Shown here: positions 34,501 to 41,662 of the stretch, piece after piece
Layout: every line of letters begins with the position of its first letter
How positions within the stretch are numbered: the stretch's first letter is position 1
Origin: Candidatus Neomarinimicrobiota bacterium
GTDB taxonomy: Bacteria > Fidelibacterota > JAANXI01
DNA: 64,000 nucleotides
Reading direction: 5' to 3'
Assembly: GCA_021734025.1 (NCBI GenBank)
Contig: JAIPJS010000008.1
Location: 97,728 to 161,727, forward strand
The notes under the pieces: model-generated
Databases searched by the model: none
The model's input: only the letters and a program-made list of their open reading frames with translations
What the model was told of the DNA's origin: nothing
Position numbers and translations under genes: made by a program

Positions 34501-35163
34501 TCTGAGCACCGGATTATCCGGCGACATAGCCCGTTCCCGGTGTGCCTTCACCAGCTCCGGATCGATCATTTCCTGCATTACTTCATTTGGAATCAGTTCG
34601 ATCTTCTGGATTTCATGGGAGCTGCGAAACCCATCGAAAAAGTGGACAAACGGTACCCGGGCTTCCAGTGTGGCCGCCTGGGCGATCAGTGCGTTATCCA
34701 TAACTTCCTGGATGGAATTCGATGGCAGCAGTGCGAAACCTGTCGTTCGTGCGGTCATCACATCGCTGTGCTCAGCAAAAATCGTGAGTGCGTGGGTAGA
34801 AACCTGCCTGGCAGCCACGTGAAAAACGGTGGACGTTAATTCGCCTGCTATTTTGAACATGTTCGGCAGCATCAGCATCAGGCCCTGCGATGCGGTAAAT
34901 GTTGTGGTCAGTGCACCCCGTTGCAGTGAACCGTGAACGGCACCCGATGCGCCACCTTCACTCTGTAGTTCGATGACCAGGGGCTTGGTACCCCAGATAT
35001 TTTTCTGCCCCCTGGCTGACCACTCATCGGCGAGTTCCCCCATAGGGGATGAGGGAGTGATGGGATAGATAGCACAGACTTCGTTGGTTCGGTGCGCGAC
35101 GTATGCCGCGGCTTCGTTCCCGTCGATAGTCGCCATCTGTCCGTTATACTTTTTGTTATTCAT
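31573..35163 (-). CDS. nifJ: Pyruvate:ferredoxin (flavodoxin) oxidoreductase, single-chain
   Basis: A 1196-residue homodimeric PFOR, which oxidises pyruvate with CoA to acetyl-CoA and CO2 and reduces ferredoxin. The start region 'TIDGNEAAAYVAHRTNEVCAIYPITPSSPMGE' is domain I. Two ferredoxin-type clusters are CIQCNKCAIVCPH (near 703) and CTGCGLCVEVCPA (near 759). The C-terminal thiamine-diphosphate domain has 'GACAGCGETPYVKL' (proximal cluster Cys) and 'GDGWAYDIGYGGLDHVL...YSNTGGQMSKATP'. Length and order are standard. GGAGAG precedes the ATG. It implies an anaerobic or facultative lifestyle. Confidence 0.96.
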   Translation of the reverse strand: MNNKKYNGQMATIDGNEAAAYVAHRTNEVCAIYPITPSSPMGELADEWSARGQKNIWGTKPLVIELQSEGGASGAVHGSLQRGALTTTFTASQGLMLMLPNMFKIAGELTSTVFHVAARQVSTHALTIFAEHSDVMTARTTGFALLPSNSIQEVMDNALIAQAATLEARVPFVHFFDGFRSSHEIQKIELIPNEVMQEMIDPELVKAHRERAMSPDNPVLRGTAQNPDHYFQARETVNPYYMKTPEIVQKYMDKFAGLTGRQYKLFDYVGDPEADRVITLMGSGSEAVQETVEYLADQGESVGLLKVRLYRPFSGDHFNKAMPKSAKVIAALDRTKEPGAGGEPLYLDTVNAIAESVMSGNGWAGSMPKVVGGRYGLSSKEFNPAMIKGVFDEMKKDVPKNHFTVGIYDDVTNTSLDWDEDFSTESEQVHRSMFYGLGSDGTVSANKNSIKIIGETTDNYVQGYFVYDSKKAGAQTVSHLRFSPEPIRSTYLIKQANFVGCHQWTFLNQYDILKSAQKGATFLLNSQYGPEEVWDELPKKVQEQIIEKELDFYVIDAYRIAKEIGLGTRINTIMQTCFFALSEILPEDEAIQKIKDFIKKTYGKKGEKIVSMNFNAVDKAVENMHQVDVPSEVTSVKEMPPTVSPEAPEFVREVEAKILAKEGDSIPVSAFPAGGTFPTGTTKWEKRNIALEIPVWDEEVCIQCNKCAIVCPHATIRPKVFPESALENAPETFKSVDVRGRSYPDDYKYALQVAPEDCTGCGLCVEVCPAKNKEQTGLKAINMEPQPPIREQEAENWDFFLELPEYDRSKLKIQTVKESQYLEPLFEFSGACAGCGETPYVKLASQLFGDRMIVANATGCSSIFGGNLPTTPWAKNKDGRGPTWSNSLFEDNAEFGFGFRIALDKQQEFGAELLKKMEPELGSDLVSDILEADQRDEEGLSEQRKRIEQLKAKLDEMDETIDVRNLKEVADTLARKSVWIMGGDGWAYDIGYGGLDHVLASGRDVNVMVLDTEVYSNTGGQMSKATPRGAVAKFAAAGKPAAKKDLGKMAMSYGNVYVAKIAMGAKDAQTVKALLEAEAYEGPSLIIAYSPCIEHGYDLAKGAEQQELAVESGYWPLFRFDPRLKEQGKNPLQMDSKAPKIPLKDYAYNETRYKILKKVDPERAERLMEEAQEDVKKQWESYEQMASYDYSNGSGE

Positions 35164-35280
35164 ACAATCTCTCCGTCTATCGTGTGATTCAATTTACACT
35201 CACATTCATGCGCAACTACTGTTACAGATTCCGTGCCAGATAGCGGGAGCCCTGTGTATCAAGGGCTAACAGAAATAAAG

Positions 35281-35297
35281 GTGATGAAAATTCTCAC
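35281..35297. promoter_or_regulatory. Quasi-palindrome shared with 47370-47386, possible operator
   Basis: GTGATGAAAATTCTCAC has GTGA/TCAC arms; it lies 118 nt upstream of the nifJ start. The same 17 nt occurs at 47370-47386. Confidence 0.35.
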
Positions 35298-35624
35298 ATT
35301 AAAGAAACTCCGACTGCAAAATCGGGAAATGAGTATCAAAGATTAGAAATTTGCATAGAAGTTTTATCTGATTTGATAAAGTTCCACCATTTTTCACCGA
35401 CATTAATTTATAAACGCCACTTTTTTTGTGAGATTAATGGAAAGGTCGGTGGAAATCGGGAAAAATGGTATTTTTGGAGGAAAGAGAAAAGCCATTTCTC
35501 CAGGTTTACGTAAATACCTTATCCAGGATCCAAAAAGATTTTCTACTGGGAAATTCTATAAAAAATTGGAGAGAATATTTGTTACGAAAACACCAGTCGT
35601 AAATGTCAGAAGAGAAACTTCATC

Positions 35625-35800
35625 TCCAACACTCTTTGCCCGTTTTTTCTTGATAAAAAACGGGCAGAAAAAATCAAGGAAACTCAGAACTCGCACTCAT
35701 ATTATTATGAAAGGGTCTTTCACAATAGTTTACGGAAAACACCGTAAGGTTTTGCGGTATTTATTCGGGTGCTCAGACACTGAGTTTCCGAGCAAGAAAA
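35625..35800. repeat. Dispersed element, copy B (related to 11880-12045)
   Basis: GCCCGTTTTTT/AAAAAACGGGC hairpin around TCTTGAT, then AGAAAAAATCAAGG, 'AACTCGCACTCAT' and 'GTGCTCAGACACTGAGTTTC'. It matches the copy at 11880-12045 in the flanks and diverges in the middle. Confidence 0.6.
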
Positions 35801-35990
35801 GAGTATGTTGTTACCTGTGGCATTGATCCCCCCCCCCTTTTTTTCCGGAAGTGTTCCCCAAGGGATATCAAGGAAAAACGGGCAATAAAGGTTGGGAATA
35901 CTGGCCTTGGAAAGTGAGGAATAGATATGATTATATGTGAAAGAATTCGAGACACAAGACTAACAATACAGGATATAAAACGCCGGACAC

Positions 35991-36587
35991 TCACCGCATA
36001 ATTTCATTATACACCCGATCTACTTCCCGGCGCAGATCTTCTTCGGTCCCGTTATTATCGATGATAAAATCCGCCAGTTCCATCTTCTCTTCCTCCGGCA
36101 TCTGGAGGTCAAGGCGTCGGATGATCTCATCGCGGGAGAGAGTGCCGCGTTTTTGAGCGCGCTCCAGGCGGAGTTTCAACCGAGTATAGACTAAAATATT
36201 ATAGTCGTTGTGCATATCCATGCCGGACTCGAACAGCAGCGGAGCGTCGACTACGTAGAGATCCACGTTCCCGCGCTGCCGGACTTGTTCAATCTGTTCA
36301 TCGTTGGCCCGGAAGACATAGGGATGAATTATCGCGTTCAACATCTCCTGGTTCGCCTGATTGGAAAAGCCGATCCGCGCCAGTTTGGATTTGACGATAT
36401 TACCGGCATCGTCGATAATATCGTCCATGAATTCGTCAATCAGCTCCTGCTGGAGCTCTTCATTGGAATCGATAAGTTCCTTGGCAACCGTATCCGCATC
36501 AAAGATATACGCGCCCCGGTCTTTCAGCATCTGTGAGACCGTGCTTTTGCCGCTGCCGATCCCGCCGGTGACTCCCACGATAAACAT
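35991..36587 (-). CDS. coaE: Dephospho-CoA kinase
   Basis: A 198-residue P-loop kinase performing the last step of coenzyme A synthesis. 'VGVTGGIGSGKSTVSQML' (4-21) is the P-loop, 'FDADTVAKELI' the substrate-binding Asp region, and 'DAPLLFESGMD' the nucleotide-binding motif. Length is standard. It lies 68 nt downstream of adk and is probably the last gene of a nupC-adk-coaE transcript. Confidence 0.93.
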   Translation of the reverse strand: MFIVGVTGGIGSGKSTVSQMLKDRGAYIFDADTVAKELIDSNEELQQELIDEFMDDIIDDAGNIVKSKLARIGFSNQANQEMLNAIIHPYVFRANDEQIEQVRQRGNVDLYVVDAPLLFESGMDMHNDYNILVYTRLKLRLERAQKRGTLSRDEIIRRLDLQMPEEEKMELADFIIDNNGTEEDLRREVDRVYNEIMR

Positions 36588-36655
36588 TGCTGGGTTCCTT
36601 TGCGATCTTTGTTAGATTATATTTTTTATACCCGGTGAGACAAATATCGCCGATG

Positions 36656-37300
36656 TTATGACTCCAGGTCCTCCCGGATGCGCTCCTGGACTTCGTTTAT
36701 GGAACCGGAACCGTCCAGACGCGACAACACGCCCTTGCCAGAATAGTAATCGATAAGCGGTTCTGTCTGGTTCTTATAAATCTCGATACGATTGTGGATG
36801 GTTTCCGGCTTATCATCATCGCGCTGAATCAATTCACCACCACATTTGTCGCAGACGCCCTTTTCGCTGGGCGGATTGGTTTTCAAATTATAGATGGCGC
36901 CGCAATCAATGCAGCTCCGGCGGCTGGATAACCGGTCAACAATGACGCTTTCGTCCAGATCTAATACGACAACCTCATCCAGCGCCAGATCGTGTCGATC
37001 CAGAATGCAGTCCAATCCTTCCGCCTGGGGAATCGTACGGGGAAAACCATCCAGGATAAATCCGTCATCGTGCTGGTCCTGCGTCACAGTTTCTTCAATC
37101 AGTTCCAGTACCAGGGCATCCGGGACCAGTTCACCGTTGTCCATATACTTCTTGGCTTTTTCTCCCAGACATGAACCTTCGGCAACGGCTTCCCGGAGGA
37201 TATCACCGGTGGAAATTTGGGGAATTTCGTATTTCTCGGCCAGCATTTTAGCCTGGGTGCCTTTACCGACACCAGGGGGCCCAATTAAAACTAATCGCAT
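36656..37300 (-). CDS. adk: Adenylate kinase, zinc-binding LID type
   Basis: A 214-residue long-form adenylate kinase interconverting AMP, ATP and ADP. 'IGPPGVGKGTQAKML' is the P-loop, 'ISTGDILREAV' the AMP site, and 'DGFPRTIPQAEGLD' a family motif. The LID domain contains CIDC and CDKC, a Cys4 zinc site common in Gram-positive and anaerobic bacteria. The gene starts 44 nt after nupC, fitting a nucleoside uptake and phosphorylation unit. Confidence 0.95.
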   Translation of the reverse strand: MRLVLIGPPGVGKGTQAKMLAEKYEIPQISTGDILREAVAEGSCLGEKAKKYMDNGELVPDALVLELIEETVTQDQHDDGFILDGFPRTIPQAEGLDCILDRHDLALDEVVVLDLDESVIVDRLSSRRSCIDCGAIYNLKTNPPSEKGVCDKCGGELIQRDDDKPETIHNRIEIYKNQTEPLIDYYSGKGVLSRLDGSGSINEVQERIREDLES

Positions 37301-37344
37301 AACATTACTCCAATTAAGAATTCATCATTAGGCTATCATATTTG

Positions 37345-38955
37345 TTATGCAATCATTATTCCAGCGATGGTGGCTGTCATCCAGGATGCTAACGCTCCGC
37401 CAAACATGGCTTTCAGGCCGACCTTCGCTAAATCGGAACGACGATTCGGCGCAATTGCGGAAATTCCGCCGATTTGAATTCCAATAGATGAGAAATTCGC
37501 AAAACCGCATATGGCATATGTCGCTATGATTTCTGCCCGTGGACTCAGTGCTTCAGCGCTGATCTCTTCCGCGAGGGTGGCGAACGCCACAAATTCATTC
37601 AACGAAATTTTGATGCCCAGTAGATTGCCTACCTCGTCTGCGTACTCCCAGCTCACGCCCATAATCCAGGCAATCGGCCGGAGGATGGTGCCAAAGAGTG
37701 TTTTCAGGCTTCCGGGGAAGATACCGGCGAATTCACCGTTGTTCGGCGAAAAGCCGACGCTGCTGTACTTAAGGTATTCCCCGTTTAGCAGATTCCCATC
37801 AATGAGTTTATCCGCCCAGTTCAGGATAATATCGATAAACCCGATGAGCGCGATGAACGCGATGAGCATGGCACCCACATTCACGGCGAGTTTCAGTCCG
37901 TCGGATACGCCACTGGTAGCGGCATCCAGGAGATTCGCCGAGTCGGAGACCTGCGGCATCTCGATTTCGCCGGCAGTATCCGAGTGCTCCGTTTCAGGGT
38001 AAATAATCTTTCCGATGACCAGTGCTGCCGGTGCCGACATTACGCTGGCCGCAATCAGATGACCGGCATCAACACCGAGTCGAATATAACCGGCGAGTAC
38101 ACCACCTGCAATCGTAGCAAACCCGCCAACCATAATGGTCAGAAGTTCGGACATGGTCATCTTGTCTAAAAACGGTTTAATCAACAGCGGTGCTTCCGTT
38201 TGACCCACGAAAATATTGGCGGAACAGCTCAGGGTTTCGGCGCCGCTGGTACCCAGGGTCCAACGCATGAACCGCGCCATGGCCTTCACGATAATTTGCA
38301 TGATTCCCAGGTGATAAAGAATGGCCATGAACGCCGCAAAGAAAATGATAGTCGGCAGTACCCCGAAGGCAAACTGGAAGCCCCAGGTCTCCTGAAACTT
38401 TTGGCTGACAATATCGCCGAACAGGAACGCGGAGCCGAGATCTGTCAGTCCGAGAAATGCATCCACCTTTTCGCTGAGCGCCTGGAAAATGACCCGGCCG
38501 TAAATCTGTTCGTGAATCAGAATGCCTAAGGTTGATGTAAGCAGTCCGCCGACGGCATAGGGTTGAAATCGGTACTGTTTTGTGTAACTATTTACTGCAA
38601 TCCAGAGAACAATGGCAACCAAAAGCCAGACAGTGACACCCGGCCCCTGGAGGAAATAAAAGAGCGCCGTGGCCATACCGCTGCCAACGGTTATTAGGCC
38701 TGCTATCTTTAATTGATCCAACAGGTCGGATTCTTCCGGACTCCGGCTGATAAATACGTAGAACAGTATCCAGGTGAAGAAGATGAACAGACCGATGAAC
38801 GAGACGATACTCTTGGTCAAAATAATGGTGGCAAACAATATCTGAAGACCAACCCCCCAGAAAATGACGCGCCACGGGATGATCCTTTTATTGTTGGACA
38901 TCAGATACCCCACAAACATCAGTGCAATCAATCCGAAAAAGCTGACAAAGCGCAT
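37345..38955 (-). CDS. Concentrative nucleoside transporter (NupC/CNT family)
   Basis: A 536-residue inner-membrane protein with roughly a dozen hydrophobic segments. 'SANIFVGQTEAPLLIKPFL', 'GGFATIAGGVLAGYI' and 'GFANFSSIGIQIGGISAIAPNRRSDLAKVGLKAMFGG' are CNT-family signatures for nucleoside and cation binding. It is about 120 residues longer than E. coli NupC because of additional N-terminal helices and a soluble stretch near residue 310-340. It would import nucleosides with Na+ or H+, feeding the thymidine, uridine and cytidine salvage enzymes encoded just upstream on the same strand. Confidence 0.88.
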   Translation of the reverse strand: MRFVSFFGLIALMFVGYLMSNNKRIIPWRVIFWGVGLQILFATIILTKSIVSFIGLFIFFTWILFYVFISRSPEESDLLDQLKIAGLITVGSGMATALFYFLQGPGVTVWLLVAIVLWIAVNSYTKQYRFQPYAVGGLLTSTLGILIHEQIYGRVIFQALSEKVDAFLGLTDLGSAFLFGDIVSQKFQETWGFQFAFGVLPTIIFFAAFMAILYHLGIMQIIVKAMARFMRWTLGTSGAETLSCSANIFVGQTEAPLLIKPFLDKMTMSELLTIMVGGFATIAGGVLAGYIRLGVDAGHLIAASVMSAPAALVIGKIIYPETEHSDTAGEIEMPQVSDSANLLDAATSGVSDGLKLAVNVGAMLIAFIALIGFIDIILNWADKLIDGNLLNGEYLKYSSVGFSPNNGEFAGIFPGSLKTLFGTILRPIAWIMGVSWEYADEVGNLLGIKISLNEFVAFATLAEEISAEALSPRAEIIATYAICGFANFSSIGIQIGGISAIAPNRRSDLAKVGLKAMFGGALASWMTATIAGIMIA

Positions 38956-39342
38956 GGAAACCTCTCAACGACAGTGTTAGAGTGTTTAGGTAACGACGTA
39001 TTATAGTATTATTGTGTTAAAGTATTATGGTTAAAACCGGTCAGACCTCTGGTGTCCACAGTCCTGTGTTGCGTGTATCGCACTTGTTGGTAGTGACCGT
39101 TTTAGCGGTTTTCGTCCCTTCTTTACCGACAATACAACTCCACTCCCTGGCCCTTCCTCCTTTGTCCCTGCTTACAACCCCATCGCGGACTTTAATCGGG
39201 AGACCTAACCTCGTCTACTTATTTCCTTATGCAATATACCTATTTTTTTCCGGTCTCACGTCTCCTCCGCCGCGACGGACTACAGTCTCCATCCGTTTTT
39301 TCCCTTCTCCGTTTTAATACGCAGTCCGTAATGTGCAATACA
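38956..39342. other. Intergenic region of repeat fragments, no gene seen
   Basis: A GTGTT-type array (38970-39031), a 25-nt repeat (39086-39110) and a CATCGCGGACTTTAA fragment (39178-39205) shared with 29831-29859 fill most of it. Pyrimidine-rich DNA follows up to the tdk stop. Confidence 0.6.
39086..39110. repeat. 25-nt repeat, copy 2
   Basis: GTTGGTAGTGACC followed by GTTTTAGCGGTT; compare 57187-57211. Confidence 0.65.
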
Positions 39343-39915
39343 TCATCCGTTTCTTGGGGGTTCGTAACACCGGCGGCATCGTGCTTCATATACGTCCGAC
39401 GCACCGACCACCACCCGTTCCTGGGATTCCGTGAGCCGCTGGGTGAAACTGGCGGGATTTCCGCACTTCATACAGATCGCCAGCGTCTTGGTGATGTATT
39501 CTGCGACCGCCAGCAATTGCGGCATCGGCTCGAACGGAACGCCCCGGTAATCCGTGTCCAGTCCCGCAACGATGACCCGTTTCCGGGCGTTGGCCAGTTC
39601 CTGGCAGACCTCAATTAAATTTTCATTGAAGAACTGGGCCTCGTCGATGCCGAGCACCTGGGCATCCTGGGCAAGATCCAAAATCTCTTCGGCATCGTCA
39701 ACAGTGTGGCTGGCAATACGCTGCTGGTTGTGGCTCACGACGTAATCATCGGCGTATCGGTTATCGACGAGCGGCTTGAAGATCTCCACGGCCTGCTTGG
39801 CAATCTGCGCCCGGCGCAGGCGCCGAATCAGCTCTTCTGTCTTACCGGAGAACATGGAGCCACAGATGACTTCAATCCAGCCGGATTCGTACGGAACGAT
39901 TGTGGGTGGGGTCAT
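39343..39915 (-). CDS. tdk: Thymidine kinase (type II)
   Basis: A 190-residue type II thymidine kinase phosphorylating thymidine or deoxyuridine with ATP. '[18 protein letters not shown]' is the P-loop, '[10 protein letters not shown]' the catalytic Glu region, and 'CMKC...CRRC' the structural zinc site. The C-terminus continues with the nucleoside-binding lasso '[13 protein letters not shown]'. It is the last gene of the M23-rhomboid-cdd-udk-tdk transcript, 14 nt after udk. Confidence 0.94.
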   Translation of the reverse strand: MTPPTIVPYESGWIEVICGSMFSGKTEELIRRLRRAQIAKQAVEIFKPLVDNRYADDYVVSHNQQRIASHTVDDAEEILDLAQDAQVLGIDEAQFFNENLIEVCQELANARKRVIVAGLDTDYRGVPFEPMPQLLAVAEYITKTLAICMKCGNPASFTQRLTESQERVVVGASDVYEARCRRCYEPPRNG

Positions 39916-39929
39916 TTCTCTCCCTGAAA

Positions 39930-40559
39930 TTAATTGTCCATTTGATCGATCAGTGCGGTGATTTTGGTTTTTAGCAGGTCGATGGCGACGGTATTGTGAC
40001 CCCCTTCCGGGATAATAATATCCGCGAATCGCTTGGTCGGTTCCACGAACTGGAGGTGCATGGGACGAACGCTTCGCTGGTATTGCTCGATGACCGACTC
40101 CATACTGCGGCCGCGCTCCCGGATATCCCGCTGGAGACGTCGGATAAAACGGATATCGTCATCAGTTTCTACGAACGCTTTGATGTCCATCATCTCCCGG
40201 AGCTCGGGATCGGCCAGAACGAGGATACCTTCCAATACAATAATATGGTGGCCAGAGATGGTGCGGGTCCGGTCGCTTCGTGTGTGGGTCTTGTAATCGT
40301 AGACCGGAATCTCGACGGTTTTACCATTTAGAAGATCCGCCATGTTTTGCTTCATCAGGTCCCAGTCGAAGGCTTCCGGATGGTCGAAGTTGCGTTCATC
40401 TCTGGCCGACTTCGGAATATCAGCGAGATCCTTGTAGTAGGCATCCTGTTCAAGGATTGAGACTTTGGAGGAATCGATCTGCCGAAACAGGTTTTTAGCT
40501 ACCAGGGTCTTCCCTGACCCGGAACCGCCCGCCAAACCGAACAGGATCGCTTTTTTCAT
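39930..40559 (-). CDS. udk: Uridine/cytidine kinase
   Basis: A 209-residue uridine kinase converting uridine or cytidine to the monophosphate. '[18 protein letters not shown]' (8-25) is the P-loop, '[15 protein letters not shown]' and '[12 protein letters not shown]' are the substrate-binding motifs, and '[18 protein letters not shown]' the LID region. Its start overlaps the cdd stop by 4 nt (ATGA). Together with cdd and tdk it forms a complete pyrimidine-nucleoside salvage set. Confidence 0.94.
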   Translation of the reverse strand: MKKAILFGLAGGSGSGKTLVAKNLFRQIDSSKVSILEQDAYYKDLADIPKSARDERNFDHPEAFDWDLMKQNMADLLNGKTVEIPVYDYKTHTRSDRTRTISGHHIIVLEGILVLADPELREMMDIKAFVETDDDIRFIRRLQRDIRERGRSMESVIEQYQRSVRPMHLQFVEPTKRFADIIIPEGGHNTVAIDLLKTKITALIDQMDN

Positions 40560-40975
40560 GATCTTTCATCACCTCCCGGTAGGTGTGACGCATCAAACGG
40601 ATGCGGAAAGAAATCGCTCATGGTGTGTTCCTTGAGATGCTCATTGTCGTCGACAAGATAGACCGGAATATCTCCGGCGAACTCCCAGAGAATTTGTCGG
40701 CAGGCGCCGCACGGGGAGGCGCCGTTTTCCGTGGCTATTGCAATGGCGGCGAATTGTCGGTGCGACTGTGCCAGGGCGGAAAAGATGGCCACGCGTTCCG
40801 CGCAAAGCGTCAGTCCGTAGGTACTGCTTTCGATATTTCCGGCTGTGATCACTTCCCCGGAATCAGCCAGGAGGGCAGCGCCAACCTGATATCCGGAGTA
40901 GGGGGCTATGGCTTGTGCCCGGGCTGTGATGGCTTCTCTGGCCAGGACATCTTTGGAAACGGAGGTATCAGTCAT
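40556..40975 (-). CDS. cdd: Cytidine deaminase
   Basis: A 139-residue tetrameric-type cytidine deaminase. Catalytic 'TLCAERVAIFSAL' (Cys zinc ligand and Glu proton shuttle) and 'PCGACRQILWEF' (two Cys zinc ligands) are intact. It deaminates cytidine and deoxycytidine to uridine forms, which the adjacent udk and tdk can use. The gene sits 3 nt from the rhomboid stop and overlaps udk by 4 nt. Confidence 0.94.
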   Translation of the reverse strand: MTDTSVSKDVLAREAITARAQAIAPYSGYQVGAALLADSGEVITAGNIESSTYGLTLCAERVAIFSALAQSHRQFAAIAIATENGASPCGACRQILWEFAGDIPVYLVDDNEHLKEHTMSDFFPHPFDASHLPGGDERS

Positions 40976-40978
40976 CGA

Positions 40979-41659
40979 CTAATCGGAAAATTCAATTCGT
41001 ATGTGATAGAGTAAATTAAAAAATACGATACCGGCAACGAATCCACCGATATGAGCAAACCAGGCCACGCCACCGCCGCTGGCTCCGATAGAGCCCAGCC
41101 CGGAGAAAATCTGCATAGCGAACCAGACGCCCAGTACCAGTTTGGCCGGCACCCAGATCACCTGGATAAAAAAGAATAAAAAGAGTACCGCGACCCGGGC
41201 GTTGGGAAAGCGCAGGTAGTAAGCGCCTAAAACACCTGAGATTGCACCGCTGGCGCCGATGATGGGGATGGTCGAGTTCCAGTCGATGGCAATCTGGGTA
41301 AGTGAAGCGCCAATTCCGCACAACAGATAAAAGAGCAGAAATTTCGTGTGGCCCAGTTCGGATTCGATGTTGTCGGCAAAAATCCAGAGATAAAGCAGAT
41401 TGCCGCCCAGGTGAAAAAGCCCGCCGTGCATAAAAATAGAGCTGAAGAACGGGACGATGGAGCCAACCATGCCAAGTTCGTCGAACAAAAATCCCGGTAT
41501 CAGTGCAAAATGGGTCATCATATACTGATACGCGGCTCGTCCGCCTGCCGCCGACATCAGCGACTGGATCAAAAATACCGCGATATTCAGTCCGACCAGA
41601 CCGTATGTCACATACGGCGTCCTACGGACCGGATTGTCGTCTTTAAACGGGATCAGCAT
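40979..41659 (-). CDS. Rhomboid family intramembrane serine protease
   Basis: A 226-residue six-helix rhomboid. The catalytic dyad is S137 in 'GASGAISG' and H203 in 'WFAHIGGF'. 'FMHGGLFHLGGNLLYLWIF' (77-95) carries the conserved His-Asn of helix 2. It would cleave membrane proteins within the inner membrane; the substrate is unknown. Spacing of 3 nt on both sides shows tight translation coupling with the M23 peptidase upstream and cdd downstream. Confidence 0.9.
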   Translation of the reverse strand: MLIPFKDDNPVRRTPYVTYGLVGLNIAVFLIQSLMSAAGGRAAYQYMMTHFALIPGFLFDELGMVGSIVPFFSSIFMHGGLFHLGGNLLYLWIFADNIESELGHTKFLLFYLLCGIGASLTQIAIDWNSTIPIIGASGAISGVLGAYYLRFPNARVAVLFLFFFIQVIWVPAKLVLGVWFAMQIFSGLGSIGASGGGVAWFAHIGGFVAGIVFFNLLYHIRIEFSD

Positions 41660-41662
41660 CGA

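Larger units (their letters stand above)
35164..35990. other. Long intergenic region upstream of nifJ with repeats
   Basis: This 827-nt gap holds the nifJ leader, a 17-nt quasi-palindrome (35281-35297) shared with 47370-47386, a TTTATC/GATAAA inverted repeat (35363-35380), a dispersed element (35625-35800) and a C10T7 homopolymer tract (35828-35844). A 132-codon frame at 35428-35826 overlaps the dispersed element and has no gene-like features, so I do not call it. Confidence 0.6.

Noticed and set aside
35281..35297. A CRP site at the shared 17-mer
   Set aside because: The spacer between GTGA and TCAC is 9 nt rather than 6, so I list it only as a possible operator of unknown type.
35428..35826. 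A 132-codon frame upstream of nifJ
   Set aside because: It runs through the dispersed repeat shared with 11880-12045, is Lys/Arg-rich without domain features, and has no ribosome site.
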